Shown: piece by piece, positions 49,982-59,018 of the stretch | Numbering within the stretch: position 1 is the first letter of the stretch | How the letters are laid out: every line of letters begins with the position of its first letter | Source of the DNA: Microbacterium sp. Yaish 1 | GTDB taxonomy: Bacteria > Actinomycetota > Actinomycetes > Actinomycetales > Microbacteriaceae | Direction: 5' to 3' | NCBI RefSeq assembly: GCF_002245215.1 | Contig: NZ_NPMR01000001.1 | Span: 1,240,001 to 1,304,000 of the forward strand | Length of the DNA: 64,000 nucleotides | The notes under the pieces: generated by a model | Told to the model about the DNA's origin: nothing | Database searches by the model: none | What the model saw: only the letters and a program-made list of their open reading frames with translations | Translations under genes and position numbers: made by a program

Positions 49982-51073
49982 ATGAGCAGCGACAGCGGGG
50001 AACGCACCGAGCAGGCGAGCCGCCGGCAGCTGCGCGAGGCTCATCGCAAGGGCAAGCTGTCGCGCAGCCAGGACCTGTCCGCCTGGCTCGCGATCGGCAC
50101 CGTCGCGCTGGTCCTCCCCGCCATGATCGGGGCGGGCGCGGATGCCGGGGCGGCGCAGTTCGTCGAGATCGCCGCCGTCATCCGCCACCCCGACCCCGAT
50201 CACGCCGTCGCCGTCCTGTCGTCGGCGCTCGGCAGCATCCCGGCCGTCGTCGGCACGGCGCTGCTCGCCGTCGCGATCGTCGCGATCGTCGGGTCGGTCG
50301 CCCAGGGCGGCGTCCATCTGCGCGGGGTGCCGGCGCGCTTCGAGCAGTTCAACGTGCTGAACGGCGTCAAGCGGCTCTTCGGCCTGCAGGCCCTCTGGGA
50401 AGGCGCGAAGGCGCTCCTCAAGACCGCCGCCATCGGCCTCGCCCTGTGGTTCGTCATCGCCGGTCTCATGCCCGTGCTCACGATGAGCGGCGCCCACCCG
50501 ATCACCCGGCTGCTCGAGATCGCCTCGAACGTCGTGACCGCGCTGCTCATCACCGCCGTCGCCGTCGGCATCCTGCTGGCCGCGATCGACGTCCTCGTCG
50601 TCATGCGCCGCAATCGCAAGCACACCCGCGTGACGAAGAAGGAAGCGCGCGACGAGCACAAGAACTCCGAGGGCGACCCGCTCATCCGCAGCCAGCGCCG
50701 CGCCCGGCAGATGGCGATGAGCCGAAACCGCATGATCGCCGCCGTCGGAGATGCGGATGTCGTGCTCGTGAACCCCACGCACATCGCCGTCGCGCTGCGC
50801 TACGAGCCCGGCAAGTCGGCGCCGCGGGTCGTCGCGAAGGGACAGGGCCTCATCGCCGAACGCATCCGCGAGCGGGCGCACGATGCCGGCGTCCCGCTCG
50901 TCCGCGACATCCCGCTCGCCCGTGCCCTGCACGGCGCGTGCGAGCTCGGCCAGGAGATCCCCGGCGATCTCTACACCGCCGTCGCCCGCGTGCTCGTCTT
51001 CGTCGACGGGCTCAAGCGCCGCGGCGCGGCACGCGGCGTCCACACCGTTCCCGAGAGGAAGGCACCCCGATGA
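49982..51073 (+). CDS. flhB: Flagellar export switch protein FlhB
   Basis: Export apparatus protein of 363 residues. The N-terminus (SGERTEQASRRQLREAHRKG) and four membrane helices are followed by a cytoplasmic domain with the self-cleavage motif NPTH at 264-267. Cleavage there accompanies the switch from hook to filament export. ATG 49982 lies 13 bp after fliR and has only a weak GGCGG upstream. Confidence 0.96.
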   Translation: MSSDSGERTEQASRRQLREAHRKGKLSRSQDLSAWLAIGTVALVLPAMIGAGADAGAAQFVEIAAVIRHPDPDHAVAVLSSALGSIPAVVGTALLAVAIVAIVGSVAQGGVHLRGVPARFEQFNVLNGVKRLFGLQALWEGAKALLKTAAIGLALWFVIAGLMPVLTMSGAHPITRLLEIASNVVTALLITAVAVGILLAAIDVLVVMRRNRKHTRVTKKEARDEHKNSEGDPLIRSQRRARQMAMSRNRMIAAVGDADVVLVNPTHIAVALRYEPGKSAPRVVAKGQGLIAERIRERAHDAGVPLVRDIPLARALHGACELGQEIPGDLYTAVARVLVFVDGLKRRGAARGVHTVPERKAPR

Positions 51074-53121
51074 ACATCCTGAGAAGGTCGCTCGTGCCGA
51101 TCGGGGTCGTCGGCATCATCATGCTGCTGATCGTGCCGGTGCCGCCGCCGATCCTCGACGTCCTCATCATCACCAACATCCTGTTCGCCCTGCTGATCCT
51201 GCTGACGGCGATGTTCGTGAAGCGGCCGCTCGATTTCGCGGTCTTCCCCTCACTGCTGCTGGTGGCGACGCTGTTCCGGCTCGGCCTGAACGTCGCCTCG
51301 ACGAAGCTCGTGCTGGGCGAGGCGCACGCGGGACAGGTCATCGACGCGTTCGCCGCGATCGCCGTGGGCGGATCGCTCGTCATCGGCATCGTGGTGTTCC
51401 TGATCCTCATCGTCATCCAGTTCGTCGTCGTGACGAAGGGCGCCGAGCGCGTCGCCGAGGTGGGCGCCCGGTTCACCCTCGACGCGATGCCCGGCAAGCA
51501 GATGGCGATCGACGCCGACCTCAACGCCGGTCTCATCAGCGACGCCGAAGCGCGGCGCCGGCGCGCCGAGATCGCTGCCGAGGCCGACTTCTACGGCGCG
51601 ATGGACGGCGCCTCGAAGTTCGTCAAGGGCGACGCGATCGCCGGACTCGTCATCATCATCATCAACCTCGTCGGCGGGGTCGCGATCGGCATGCTCTCGA
51701 AGGGCATGGAGGCGGGCGAGGCCCTCAACACCTACGCCCTCCTCACGATCGGCGACGGCCTCGTCACGCAGATCCCCGCGCTGCTGATGGCGGTCGCGAC
51801 GGGCATGATCGTCACCCGGTCGGGGGCGGAGTCCGACATGGGCTCGGCCGCCGCGGCGCAGCTGACGCAGTCGCGCAACGCCCTGTCGATCGCGGGCGGC
51901 GCGGCGATCGTGATGTCGTTCATCCCCGGGATGCCGATGCTGCCCTTCCTCGTCATCGGCGCGACCCTGCTGCTCATCGCGCAGCGGGTCGGGCGCCGCG
52001 AGCAGACCCAGGCTGCCGAGGACGCCCCTGCCGTCGATCCTCGCGGCGTCGTCGACACCCCCGAGGAGCTGGCCGAGCGGATGCGGGTGCACGCGCTCGA
52101 GATCCTGCTCGCTCCCGACATCGTCGACCTCGTCACCGGCGGCCCCGACGACCTGCTCGGACGCGTACGCGCCCTGCGCCGCAAGACCGCGCTCGAGCTC
52201 GGACTCATCGTCCCGCCCGTGCGCACGCGCGACAGCATCGAGCTGCCGCCCTCGACCTACGTCATCCGGGTCGCCGGCATCGAGGCGGGCCGGGGTGTCG
52301 CACCTCGGGCATCGCTCCTCGCCCTCGGCTCGGGACTGGAGACCCTGCCCGGGCGGGCGTCGCCCGACCCCGTGTTCGGCATCGACGGCAAGTGGGTTCC
52401 GCTCGAGATGCGGCACAGCGCGGAACTCGCGGGAGCGACGGTCGTCGACCGGGCGAGCGTCATCATCACGCACCTCTCCTCGGTGATCCAGGCTCACGCC
52501 GCACGGCTCCTCAGCCGCGAGGACGTCCGCCAGCTCACCGAGACGCTGCGGCAGTCGAGCCCCGCAGCGGTCGAGGAGCTCACGCCGGCGCTGCTCTCGC
52601 TGGCGGAGGTGCAGCGCGTGCTGCAGGGCCTGCTCGCCGAGCGCATCCCGATCAACGACCTGACCCGCATCTACGAGGCGCTCGCGCTGCGCGCCAAGAC
52701 CACGACCGACCCCGACGCCCTGATCGAGGCGGCGCGTCTCGCGCTCGGGCCCGCGGTGGCGACGCGCTTCGCCGAGCAGGGGCGGCTGCGCATCGTGATG
52801 ATCGACCCGCTGCTCGAGCAGTCGATGCTCGAGGCGATGCGGCCGAGCGAGGACGGTCCGCACATCGCGCTCGACCCGCACCGGCTGGAGGCGGTCGTCG
52901 CGTCGACGCGCGCGGCGCTGGAGGCGGCAGGCCCCGGCCCCGAGCCGGTGCTCGTGTGCGCCCCGTCGCTGCGCTCGGCCGTGCGGCGCCTCATCTCGTC
53001 GCAGACCGACGGGCTGCCGGTGCTGTCGTACACGGAAGCGACGGCCGGGGGTCTCGCGATCGACACGGTGGGCGTGGTCCGGGACAGCATCGGCGACGCG
53101 CACGCCATCGCGACCGCATGA
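51070..53121 (+). CDS. flhA: Flagellar export gate protein FlhA
   Basis: Large export-gate protein of 683 residues with eight or so N-terminal membrane helices (residues about 10-310) and a cytoplasmic chaperone-docking domain. The FHIPEP-family block RLGLNVASTKLVL and the loop FVKGDAIAGLVIIIINLVGG are conserved. ATG 51070 overlaps the flhB stop (ATGA). It ends the fliM operon. Confidence 0.96.
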   Translation: MNILRRSLVPIGVVGIIMLLIVPVPPPILDVLIITNILFALLILLTAMFVKRPLDFAVFPSLLLVATLFRLGLNVASTKLVLGEAHAGQVIDAFAAIAVGGSLVIGIVVFLILIVIQFVVVTKGAERVAEVGARFTLDAMPGKQMAIDADLNAGLISDAEARRRRAEIAAEADFYGAMDGASKFVKGDAIAGLVIIIINLVGGVAIGMLSKGMEAGEALNTYALLTIGDGLVTQIPALLMAVATGMIVTRSGAESDMGSAAAAQLTQSRNALSIAGGAAIVMSFIPGMPMLPFLVIGATLLLIAQRVGRREQTQAAEDAPAVDPRGVVDTPEELAERMRVHALEILLAPDIVDLVTGGPDDLLGRVRALRRKTALELGLIVPPVRTRDSIELPPSTYVIRVAGIEAGRGVAPRASLLALGSGLETLPGRASPDPVFGIDGKWVPLEMRHSAELAGATVVDRASVIITHLSSVIQAHAARLLSREDVRQLTETLRQSSPAAVEELTPALLSLAEVQRVLQGLLAERIPINDLTRIYEALALRAKTTTDPDALIEAARLALGPAVATRFAEQGRLRIVMIDPLLEQSMLEAMRPSEDGPHIALDPHRLEAVVASTRAALEAAGPGPEPVLVCAPSLRSAVRRLISSQTDGLPVLSYTEATAGGLAIDTVGVVRDSIGDAHAIATA

Positions 53122-53163
53122 GACTCGCGTCAGGTGCGGGGCGCGCGGACCGCGTCCGGAAAG

Positions 53164-53169
53164 TAGGGT
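53164..53169 (+). promoter_or_regulatory. Putative -10 box, leaderless csrA
   Basis: TAGGGT lies 6 nt before GTG 53176, the same arrangement as at the DUF2470 gene. It suggests csrA can be expressed independently of the FliA-type promoters. Confidence 0.45.
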
Positions 53170-53175
53170 GATCGA

Positions 53176-53430
53176 GTGCTGGTGTTGACGAGACGGGTCG
53201 GTGAGAAGGTGCTCATCGGCGACGACATCGAGCTCACGGTGCTCGAGGTCAAGGGCGACAGCATCCGGCTCGGCATTGAAGCGCCGCGGTCGACCCGCAT
53301 CCAGCGCGCCGAGATCGTCGCTGCCGTCGAGAACGAGAACGTCTCGGCGGCCCGCACGTCCGCGGACGAGCAGCAGGCCCTCCTGAACGCACTCGTCCGC
53401 CGCCAGGGCGAGGCCCCGACGGCGGACTGA
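53176..53430 (+). CDS. csrA: Translational regulator CsrA
   Basis: RNA-binding regulator of 84 residues beginning MLVLTRRVGEKVLIGDDIEL, with the family core VLEVKGDSIRLGIEAPRSTRIQRAEI. It binds GGA motifs in mRNA leaders and blocks ribosome access. The C-terminal extension past residue 60 is longer than in E. coli CsrA and fits the FliW-regulated type. GTG 53176 is the start. Likely targets include the flagellin leader, and FliW is its likely antagonist. Confidence 0.96.
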   Translation: MLVLTRRVGEKVLIGDDIELTVLEVKGDSIRLGIEAPRSTRIQRAEIVAAVENENVSAARTSADEQQALLNALVRRQGEAPTAD

Positions 53431-53449
53431 GCGGAATCTCGGGGGCGGT

Positions 53450-54457
53450 TCAGCCCGCGAGCGCGCCCGAGATCGCGTCGATGTTCTGCTGCATCCAGCC
53501 GACGTAGTCGACGCCGTCGGGCATCAGCTCGGTGAACTCCAGCACGGGGATGTTCAGCTCACCGGCGAGCTTCGTGATCTCCGTCGTCTCGGCGCCGCCC
53601 GTCTGGGCGTTGACGATCACGATCCGGACCTCGCCCGAACGCAGGATCTGCTGCGCCTCGAGAAGCGTCGCGGGCGGAACGTCCTGACCCTCCTCGACGG
53701 CCTCGCTGAACGCGGCCGGAGTCGCGTTCTCGAGACCCGCCGCCGCGGCGAGATAGAGCGGCACCGGCTCGGTCACGAAGATCTTCTCGCCCTGATGAGC
53801 TGCGGAGATCGTCTCGAGCGACGTCTCGAGGCCGTTGATCCGCTCGATGAGCGCCTGGGCGTTCGCCTGGAAGGTCTCAGCCTGGGCCGCGTCCAGCTCG
53901 CCGAGCTCGTGCGCGATGTCTTCGACGAGGTGGGCGATCGTGTGCGGGTCGTACCAGACGTGCTCGTTGAACCCCTCGATGTGGTCATGACCCTCGTGGT
54001 CGTGACCGTGGCCGTCGCCGTCATCCGAGGCGTGCTCGTCGGCTTCGTCCGAGGCGTGGTCGTCGTGGCCCTTCGCCCCGGGGAAGTCGTGCGAGAACTC
54101 GACCGCCGTGAGCACGGGGGCCGTGCTGCCGCTGGCCTCGACCAGTCCGTCGAGGAACGAGTCGTAGCCGCCGCCGTTCTCGATGACGAGATCGGCCTGC
54201 GAGACCGTCAGCTGATCGCGCGCCGAGGCTTCGTACGAGTGCGGGTCCTGTGCGAGCGAGGTCACGATCGAGGTCACCTCGACCGCGTCGCCCCCGACCT
54301 CGGCGGCCAGCGAACCGTACACGTTCGTCGAGGCGACGACGCTGATCTTGCCGTCGTCCGAACCGCTCGCGGCCGGCGACGAGGTGCCGGCGCAGCCGGC
54401 GAGAGCGAGGGATGCCGCTGCCACGAGCGCGGCGGCAGGGAGGAGTCGACGGGTCAT
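53450..54457 (-). CDS. znuA: Zinc ABC transporter binding lipoprotein, ZnuA-like
   Basis: Metal-binding lipoprotein of 335 residues with signal peptide and lipobox LAGC. It belongs to the ZnuA/TroA group, with metal-ligand positions in DPHSYEAS, EHVWYDPHTI and an acid near the C-terminus. A long flexible loop rich in His and Asp (about residues 128-158) supports zinc over manganese. ATG 54457 appears leaderless (TACAAT 7 nt upstream), with a Zur-like box behind it. No permease or ATPase lies next to it; it probably serves ZnuBC encoded at 24-26 kb. Confidence 0.93.
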   Translation of the reverse strand: MTRRLLPAAALVAAASLALAGCAGTSSPAASGSDDGKISVVASTNVYGSLAAEVGGDAVEVTSIVTSLAQDPHSYEASARDQLTVSQADLVIENGGGYDSFLDGLVEASGSTAPVLTAVEFSHDFPGAKGHDDHASDEADEHASDDGDGHGHDHEGHDHIEGFNEHVWYDPHTIAHLVEDIAHELGELDAAQAETFQANAQALIERINGLETSLETISAAHQGEKIFVTEPVPLYLAAAAGLENATPAAFSEAVEEGQDVPPATLLEAQQILRSGEVRIVIVNAQTGGAETTEITKLAGELNIPVLEFTELMPDGVDYVGWMQQNIDAISGALAG

Positions 54458-54464
54458 GCCGTCG

Positions 54465-54470
54465 ATTGTA
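54465..54470 (-). promoter_or_regulatory. Putative -10 box of znuA
   Basis: TACAAT on the minus strand, 7 nt before ATG 54457. A Zur-like box lies directly upstream. Confidence 0.5.
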
Positions 54471-54476
54471 CGTTAC

Positions 54477-54491
54477 TGATAATCGTTCTCT
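54477..54491 (-). promoter_or_regulatory. Zur box-like site upstream of znuA
   Basis: The 15-bp site TGATAATCGTTCTCT (plus strand) agrees with the actinobacterial Zur consensus TGAAAATGATTTTCA at 10 of 15 positions. It lies in the promoter spacer, where it would repress znuA. It is AT-rich against a GC-rich background. Confidence 0.5.
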
Positions 54492-54510
54492 TGACCACGG
54501 GAGAACGAGG

Positions 54511-55251
54511 TCAGCGGATTCCCACGTAGAAGCGCGATTCGTCACTGCGATGAAGCGCCAGGTATCGCTCGAACGGCTGCCCCTCGGCATCCCACGCGAT
54601 CGACTCGATCGACAGCACCGGCTGCCCCGGGGCGAGCTCGAGGAGCTCGGCATCCGCCGGCTCGGGGACGACGGCGCTGAGCCAGCGATCGGCACCGCTC
54701 GGCTGCACCCCGAAGTTGCGCCGCAGGTGCTCGTAGAGCGAGCGGTTCTCGAGGTTGGCGCGCGCGAGCGTGGGGAACCGGTCGTGCGGCAGCACCGTGT
54801 CGACGAGCAGCCAGGGCGTCTCATCGACACGACGCAAGCGACGCAGCCGCACCACGGGCGCCCCGACCGGGATGCGGAGAGCCTCGGCGTCCGCCGCCTC
54901 GGCAGTCCCGACGGCGAAGTCGAGCACGCGGGTCGTCACCACCCGGCCCGTTCCGGCGAGGTCGTCCGACGACCCCGCCATCGATCCGACGAATCGCAGG
55001 TCGGGCCGCGCCGGCGCGACGAACGATCCGCGTGCGCGGACCTTGTAGATCAACCCGGCGCGCACCATGTCGGCGAGGGCTTCCCGGACGACCGTGCGCG
55101 AGACCCCGAAGCGGTCGATGAGCTCCGACTCGGACGGCAGCGCCTGGTCGGGCCGCAACCGTCCCGACTCGATCTCTCCGCGCAGGGCGAGCGACAGCTG
55201 CTGCCACAGCGGGAGATCGGACGAGCGGTCGAGCGTCGTCGCTGCGGTCAT
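54511..55251 (-). CDS. GntR-family (HutC/UTRA) transcriptional regulator
   Basis: Regulator of 246 residues. The N-terminal winged helix has the GntR pattern QALPSESELIDRFGVSRTVVREALADMV, read in parts. It is followed by a UTRA effector domain (residues about 90-240), ending with ERYLALHRSDESRFYVGIR. ATG 55251 follows GAGGAGG. It is divergent from the sugar/polyol operon whose promoter and palindrome lie at 55300-55359, so it probably represses that operon until a sugar-phosphate-like ligand binds. Confidence 0.93.
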   Translation of the reverse strand: MTAATTLDRSSDLPLWQQLSLALRGEIESGRLRPDQALPSESELIDRFGVSRTVVREALADMVRAGLIYKVRARGSFVAPARPDLRFVGSMAGSSDDLAGTGRVVTTRVLDFAVGTAEAADAEALRIPVGAPVVRLRRLRRVDETPWLLVDTVLPHDRFPTLARANLENRSLYEHLRRNFGVQPSGADRWLSAVVPEPADAELLELAPGQPVLSIESIAWDAEGQPFERYLALHRSDESRFYVGIR

Positions 55252-55299
55252 GGAAGCCTCCTCGATCGGGCCGTCACGGCGAGCGTATCCGGCGCCGTG

Positions 55300-55328
55300 T
55301 TGACACCCGGCGGCCCGCTCCCTATCTT
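55300..55328 (+). promoter_or_regulatory. Sigma-70-type promoter of the sugar/polyol operon
   Basis: TTGACA (55300-55305), 17-nt spacer, TATCTT (55323-55328). It is the best match to a housekeeping consensus in the window. Predicted initiation is near 55335. Confidence 0.8.
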
Positions 55329-55335
55329 AGTCATC

Positions 55336-55359
55336 ACCAACTTGTCATGACAGGTTGGT
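55336..55359. promoter_or_regulatory. 24-bp near-perfect palindrome, likely GntR operator
   Basis: Arms ACCAACTTGTCA and TGACAGGTTGGT are complementary except for one base pair, around a perfect TGTCATGACA core. The site begins at the predicted transcription start, ideal for repression. The neighbouring GntR/HutC regulator is the obvious ligand. Confidence 0.75.
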
Positions 55360-55434
55360 TGTTACGAGTTTGGCAGCCCGCACGCCCTCGTGACATCGGC
55401 ACCTCGCAACGATGCGACACCAGGAGGCACAACG

Positions 55435-56512
55435 ATGACGTTCCCGACCACCCGCCGTCTGCTCGCCGCAGCGGCCGCGACAGCGATCTCCGCTCTCGTC
55501 CTCGCCGGCTGCGCCGGCAGCCCGACCGACGCCGCCGGCGGTGAACCCCAGGGCCTGAAGGTGGCCCTCTCGAACGGGTTCGTCAACGGCTGGCGCCTGA
55601 CCCTCATCGACAAGTTCGAGACGGAGGCCGCGAAGCTCAAGGAGAGCGGCGTCGTCTCCGACTACAGCGTCGTCAACGCCCCGGGCGAGAACAGCGCGAC
55701 CGAGCAGGCGTCCCAGATCCGCAGCCTCATGCTGCAGAACCCCGACGTGCTCATGGTGATCCCCGCCTCGTCGACCGCTCTCGTGCCCGTCGTCGAGGAG
55801 GCGTGCGCCGCCGGCATCACGGTCGTGATCGTCGACGCCGACATGGACACCAGCTGCGGCGTCGTCGTGCGCAACGACTACGGGCAGTGGGGCGCCGACT
55901 CGCTCCAGCCCGCGCTCGACGCGATCGGGGGCACCGGCGACATCATCCTCAACCGCGGCGTCATCGGCTCGCAGCCCGACGAGGCGTTCTACGCCCGCCA
56001 GCAGGAGATCCTCGCCGACTACCCCGACGTGGAAGGTCGCGGCCGAGGTGAACGGCTTCTGCGACGCCGCGACGGCGCAGAAGGAGATCGTCGCGATCCT
56101 CGGGTCGATGCCCCCGATCGCCGCCGTCCCCGGATGCATCGGCGGCATGGGCGTCGTGCAGGCGTTCCAGTCGGCCGGGCGCGACATCCCGGTCGTCGTG
56201 TTCGACACCGACGGCAAGTCGCTGTCGTTCTGGAAGGACAGCGGCATCGACAACGGCTCGTTCGCCGCGCTGACCGATCCCGGCCAGATCGTCGCCGCCC
56301 TCTACGCCGCGATCGCGAAGCTGCGCGGCGACGAGGTGCCCGACGAGGTCGTCCTCCCGCTCGTGCAGGTCACGCAGGAGAACCTCGACTACTGGGTCGA
56401 GACCCTCGGCACCGACGAGTACGCCGCGAACGCCTGGGACGAGGAGACCACCGACGCCGCGATCGCGGCTCTGCTGGCCGGCGAAGACGTCGCCACGCCC
56501 GCGCTGCCCTGA
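55435..56512 (+). pseudogene. Sugar ABC transporter binding lipoprotein, frameshifted
   Basis: Periplasmic-binding-protein-like lipoprotein (RbsB type) with signal peptide and lipobox LAGC. AGGAGG precedes ATG 55435. The frame is intact to residue 199 (ILADYPDV) and then breaks: one extra G at about 56031-56032 shifts translation. The rest of the protein (AEVNGFCDAATAQKEIVAIL to the stop at 56512) continues in the next frame without loss. Reading the first frame instead runs on into the ATPase gene. A sequencing error or a recent mutation would both explain this. Without the shift the protein would have about 358 residues. Confidence 0.85.
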
Positions 56513-56556
56513 CGCCCGCTGACACCGTGGCCGACCAGCTCGAACCAGGAGACCCG

Positions 56557-58050
56557 ATGACAACCCTGTCGCACACCCCCGCGACCACTCCCTCGGACGT
56601 GGCGCTCGTCACGGCCGAGGCCGTCGCCAAACGGTACGGAAACACGACGGCTCTGGCCGGGATCGACATCTCGGTCGCCGCCGGCGAGATCCTCGGCCTG
56701 GTCGGCCACAACGGCGCCGGCAAGAGCACCCTCATGCGGGTGCTCGCCGGACGCGAGCAGCCCGACTCGGGCAGCATCCGCTGGCAGGCCGGCGGTGAGC
56801 CGACGAAGCCGGGCGCCGAGCAGCCCGGTGTCCGGATGATCTACCAGGAGCTCGCCCTCTGCCCCGACCTCACCGTCGCCGAGAACATCGCGCTCTCCGA
56901 CGCCGGCACCCGTGGCGCGAGGTGGAATCGCCGCGCCGAGCGCCGCGTGTCGCGCAAGCTCGACGAGATCTTCCCCGGGCACGGCGTCTCGGCGCTGCGG
57001 CGGGCGGGCGACCTCACGATGGCGCAGCGGCAGATGGTCGAGATCGTGCGCGCCCTGTGCACGCCGTCGCTGTCGCTGCTGATCCTCGACGAGCCCACCG
57101 AGTCGCTCAGCATCAACGCGACCCGCCAGCTCTACGCGGCCCTCCGTCGCCTCGCCGACGAGGGCGTCGGAATGGTCCTCATCTCCCACCGGATGCAGGA
57201 GGTGCTGGCCCACGCCGATCGCATCGCGGTGATGAAGGACGGCCGCGTGGTCGAGGTGGTCTCGGCGCGCGAGACCGACGAGGACGCGCTGCTCGCGGCG
57301 ATGGGCGGCGAGGTGCACGCCGACACGGCGACGGTGCGCCGGGTGAGCGCCGCGAGCGCTCCGCCGGAGATCGACGCGCGGGGCACCGTCGCCCGCATCG
57401 ACGGCGGCGACGTGCCGTTCTCGGTCTCACCCGGCGAGATCGTGGGCCTCGCCGGGCTCGCCGGCCACGGTCAGGACGAGCTGCTGCACCGACTCTGGAG
57501 CAACGCGCGCGGCGTCCGCGTCGTCCGCGGGCGCGCCTACGTGCCCGGCGACCGGCAGACCAGCGGCATCTTCTCGCTCTGGAACGTCGCCGACAACCTC
57601 ACCGTCTCCGCGACGCGTCATCTCGCGTCTGCCGGCATCGTTCCGCCGTCGCGACGGCGACGGCTCGCCGAGGAATGGGTGCAACGCCTGAACGTCAAGG
57701 GCGGTGCTCGGGCCCCGATCACGTCGCTGTCGGGCGGGAACCAGCAGAAGGTCATCGTCGCGCGGGCGTTCGCGACCGACGCGCCTCTCGTGCTGCTGGA
57801 CGACCCCTTCCGCGGCGTCGACGTCACGACGAAGAACGAGCTGTACGCCCTCATGCGCGTCGAGGCGGCGCGCGGCCGCTCCATCGTCTGGTACTCCACC
57901 GAGAACGGCGAGATGGCCCACTGCGACCGCGTCTACGTCTTCCGCGCGGGACGCGTCGTCAGCGAGCTGTCCGGCGACGACATCACCGACGAGCGCATCA
58001 TCGCCGACTCCTTCGGAGTCGACGCCGACACAGTCCAGGAGGACCGATGA
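56557..58050 (+). CDS. Sugar ABC transporter ATPase, RbsA-type (two domains)
   Basis: Double ATPase of 497 residues. Domain 1 has Walker A GHNGAGKST, the family signature LTMAQRQMVEI and Walker B LLILDEPTESLS. Domain 2 has a degenerate P-loop region (GLAGLAGHGQDELL), signature LSGGNQQKV and a WB-like VLLDDPFRGVD. This asymmetry is normal for the ribose/galactose/AI-2 class. ATG 56557 was chosen at the conserved start, after an AGGAG-like site. It should energise import by the two permeases downstream. Confidence 0.93.
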   Translation: MTTLSHTPATTPSDVALVTAEAVAKRYGNTTALAGIDISVAAGEILGLVGHNGAGKSTLMRVLAGREQPDSGSIRWQAGGEPTKPGAEQPGVRMIYQELALCPDLTVAENIALSDAGTRGARWNRRAERRVSRKLDEIFPGHGVSALRRAGDLTMAQRQMVEIVRALCTPSLSLLILDEPTESLSINATRQLYAALRRLADEGVGMVLISHRMQEVLAHADRIAVMKDGRVVEVVSARETDEDALLAAMGGEVHADTATVRRVSAASAPPEIDARGTVARIDGGDVPFSVSPGEIVGLAGLAGHGQDELLHRLWSNARGVRVVRGRAYVPGDRQTSGIFSLWNVADNLTVSATRHLASAGIVPPSRRRRLAEEWVQRLNVKGGARAPITSLSGGNQQKVIVARAFATDAPLVLLDDPFRGVDVTTKNELYALMRVEAARGRSIVWYSTENGEMAHCDRVYVFRAGRVVSELSGDDITDERIIADSFGVDADTVQEDR

Positions 58051-59018
58051 CCACCGACGTGCTCGCCCCGCCCACCGCGCCGCAGCGCCTGCGCGCCTCC
58101 GCCGTCAACGGATCGCCCGCGCTCCTCGCGCTCGTCGCGCTCATCGCCATCTTCGCGCTGACCGCGGCCCTGCAGCCCGGCATCCTCAGCGTGCCCGGCC
58201 TCACCCTGATGCTCATGTCATCCGTTCCGCTCGTGCTCGCCGCACAGGCGCAGATGATCATGATGGCCGTCGGTGACATCGACCTGAGCGTCGGCTACCT
58301 CGTCGGGCTCATCACGGTGATCGCCGCGACGCTGCTGCGGGAGACCCCGGCCCTCGCGGTCGCCATGATCGCCGGCATCCTCGCCGTCTACGCCCTGCTC
58401 GCGTGGGTGGTGCAGCGCCGCGGGGTGCCCTCGATCATCCTGACCCTCGGCATGTCGTTCGTGTGGCTGGGCATCGGCCTGCAGATCCGGCCGACCCCCG
58501 GCGGCCAGACCCCCGACTGGCTCTCGGCGCTGTCGACCTGGCGACCGACCTGGTTCCCGGCACCGCTCATCTTCATCGCCGCGGCGACGGCGCTGGGCTG
58601 GTGGATCACCCGGCGCTCGCTCGCCGGCGCACGCATGCGGGCGCTGGGCTCGCAGGCCGCGACCCTCGAGAAGACGGGCACGTCGCTCGTGGCGACCCGC
58701 GCGACCGCGTACGTCGCCGCAGCCGCGCTGCTCGTCGTCTCGGGCCTGCTGCTCGCCTCGCAGACCTGGTCGGGCGACATCAACGCAGCCGGCGAGTACA
58801 CCCTCATGACGATCGCCGCGGTGATCCTCGGCGGCGGCACGTTCTCGGGTGGCCGGGCGCTGCCGATCGGGACGACGCTCGGCGCGATCACCCTCGGCCT
58901 CATCACCGTCCTGCTCAGCCTCATCAACCTCCCGTCCGCCCTGCAATCGGCCGCACAAGGCGTCATCGTCATCGCCGTGCTCGCGGGCCGCATGATCACC
59001 GAGAGGATCGCGCGATGA
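58047..59018 (+). CDS. Sugar ABC transporter permease, RbsC-type (first)
   Basis: Membrane permease of 323 residues with the RbsC-family block MMAVGDIDLSVGYLVGL and the C-terminal NAAGEYTLMTIAAVILGG segment. About eight to ten membrane spans are predicted. ATG 58047 overlaps the ATPase stop (ATGA). It is one of two different permeases, as in AI-2 (LsrCD) and some polyol importers. Confidence 0.93.
   Translation: MTTDVLAPPTAPQRLRASAVNGSPALLALVALIAIFALTAALQPGILSVPGLTLMLMSSVPLVLAAQAQMIMMAVGDIDLSVGYLVGLITVIAATLLRETPALAVAMIAGILAVYALLAWVVQRRGVPSIILTLGMSFVWLGIGLQIRPTPGGQTPDWLSALSTWRPTWFPAPLIFIAAATALGWWITRRSLAGARMRALGSQAATLEKTGTSLVATRATAYVAAAALLVVSGLLLASQTWSGDINAAGEYTLMTIAAVILGGGTFSGGRALPIGTTLGAITLGLITVLLSLINLPSALQSAAQGVIVIAVLAGRMITERIAR

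Noticed and set aside
55435..58050. A single long fusion protein of a binding protein and an RbsA-type ATPase
   Set aside because: The fusion exists only because of a one-base insertion. The binding protein's true C-terminal half is intact in the adjacent frame, and the ATPase has its own start at 56557.
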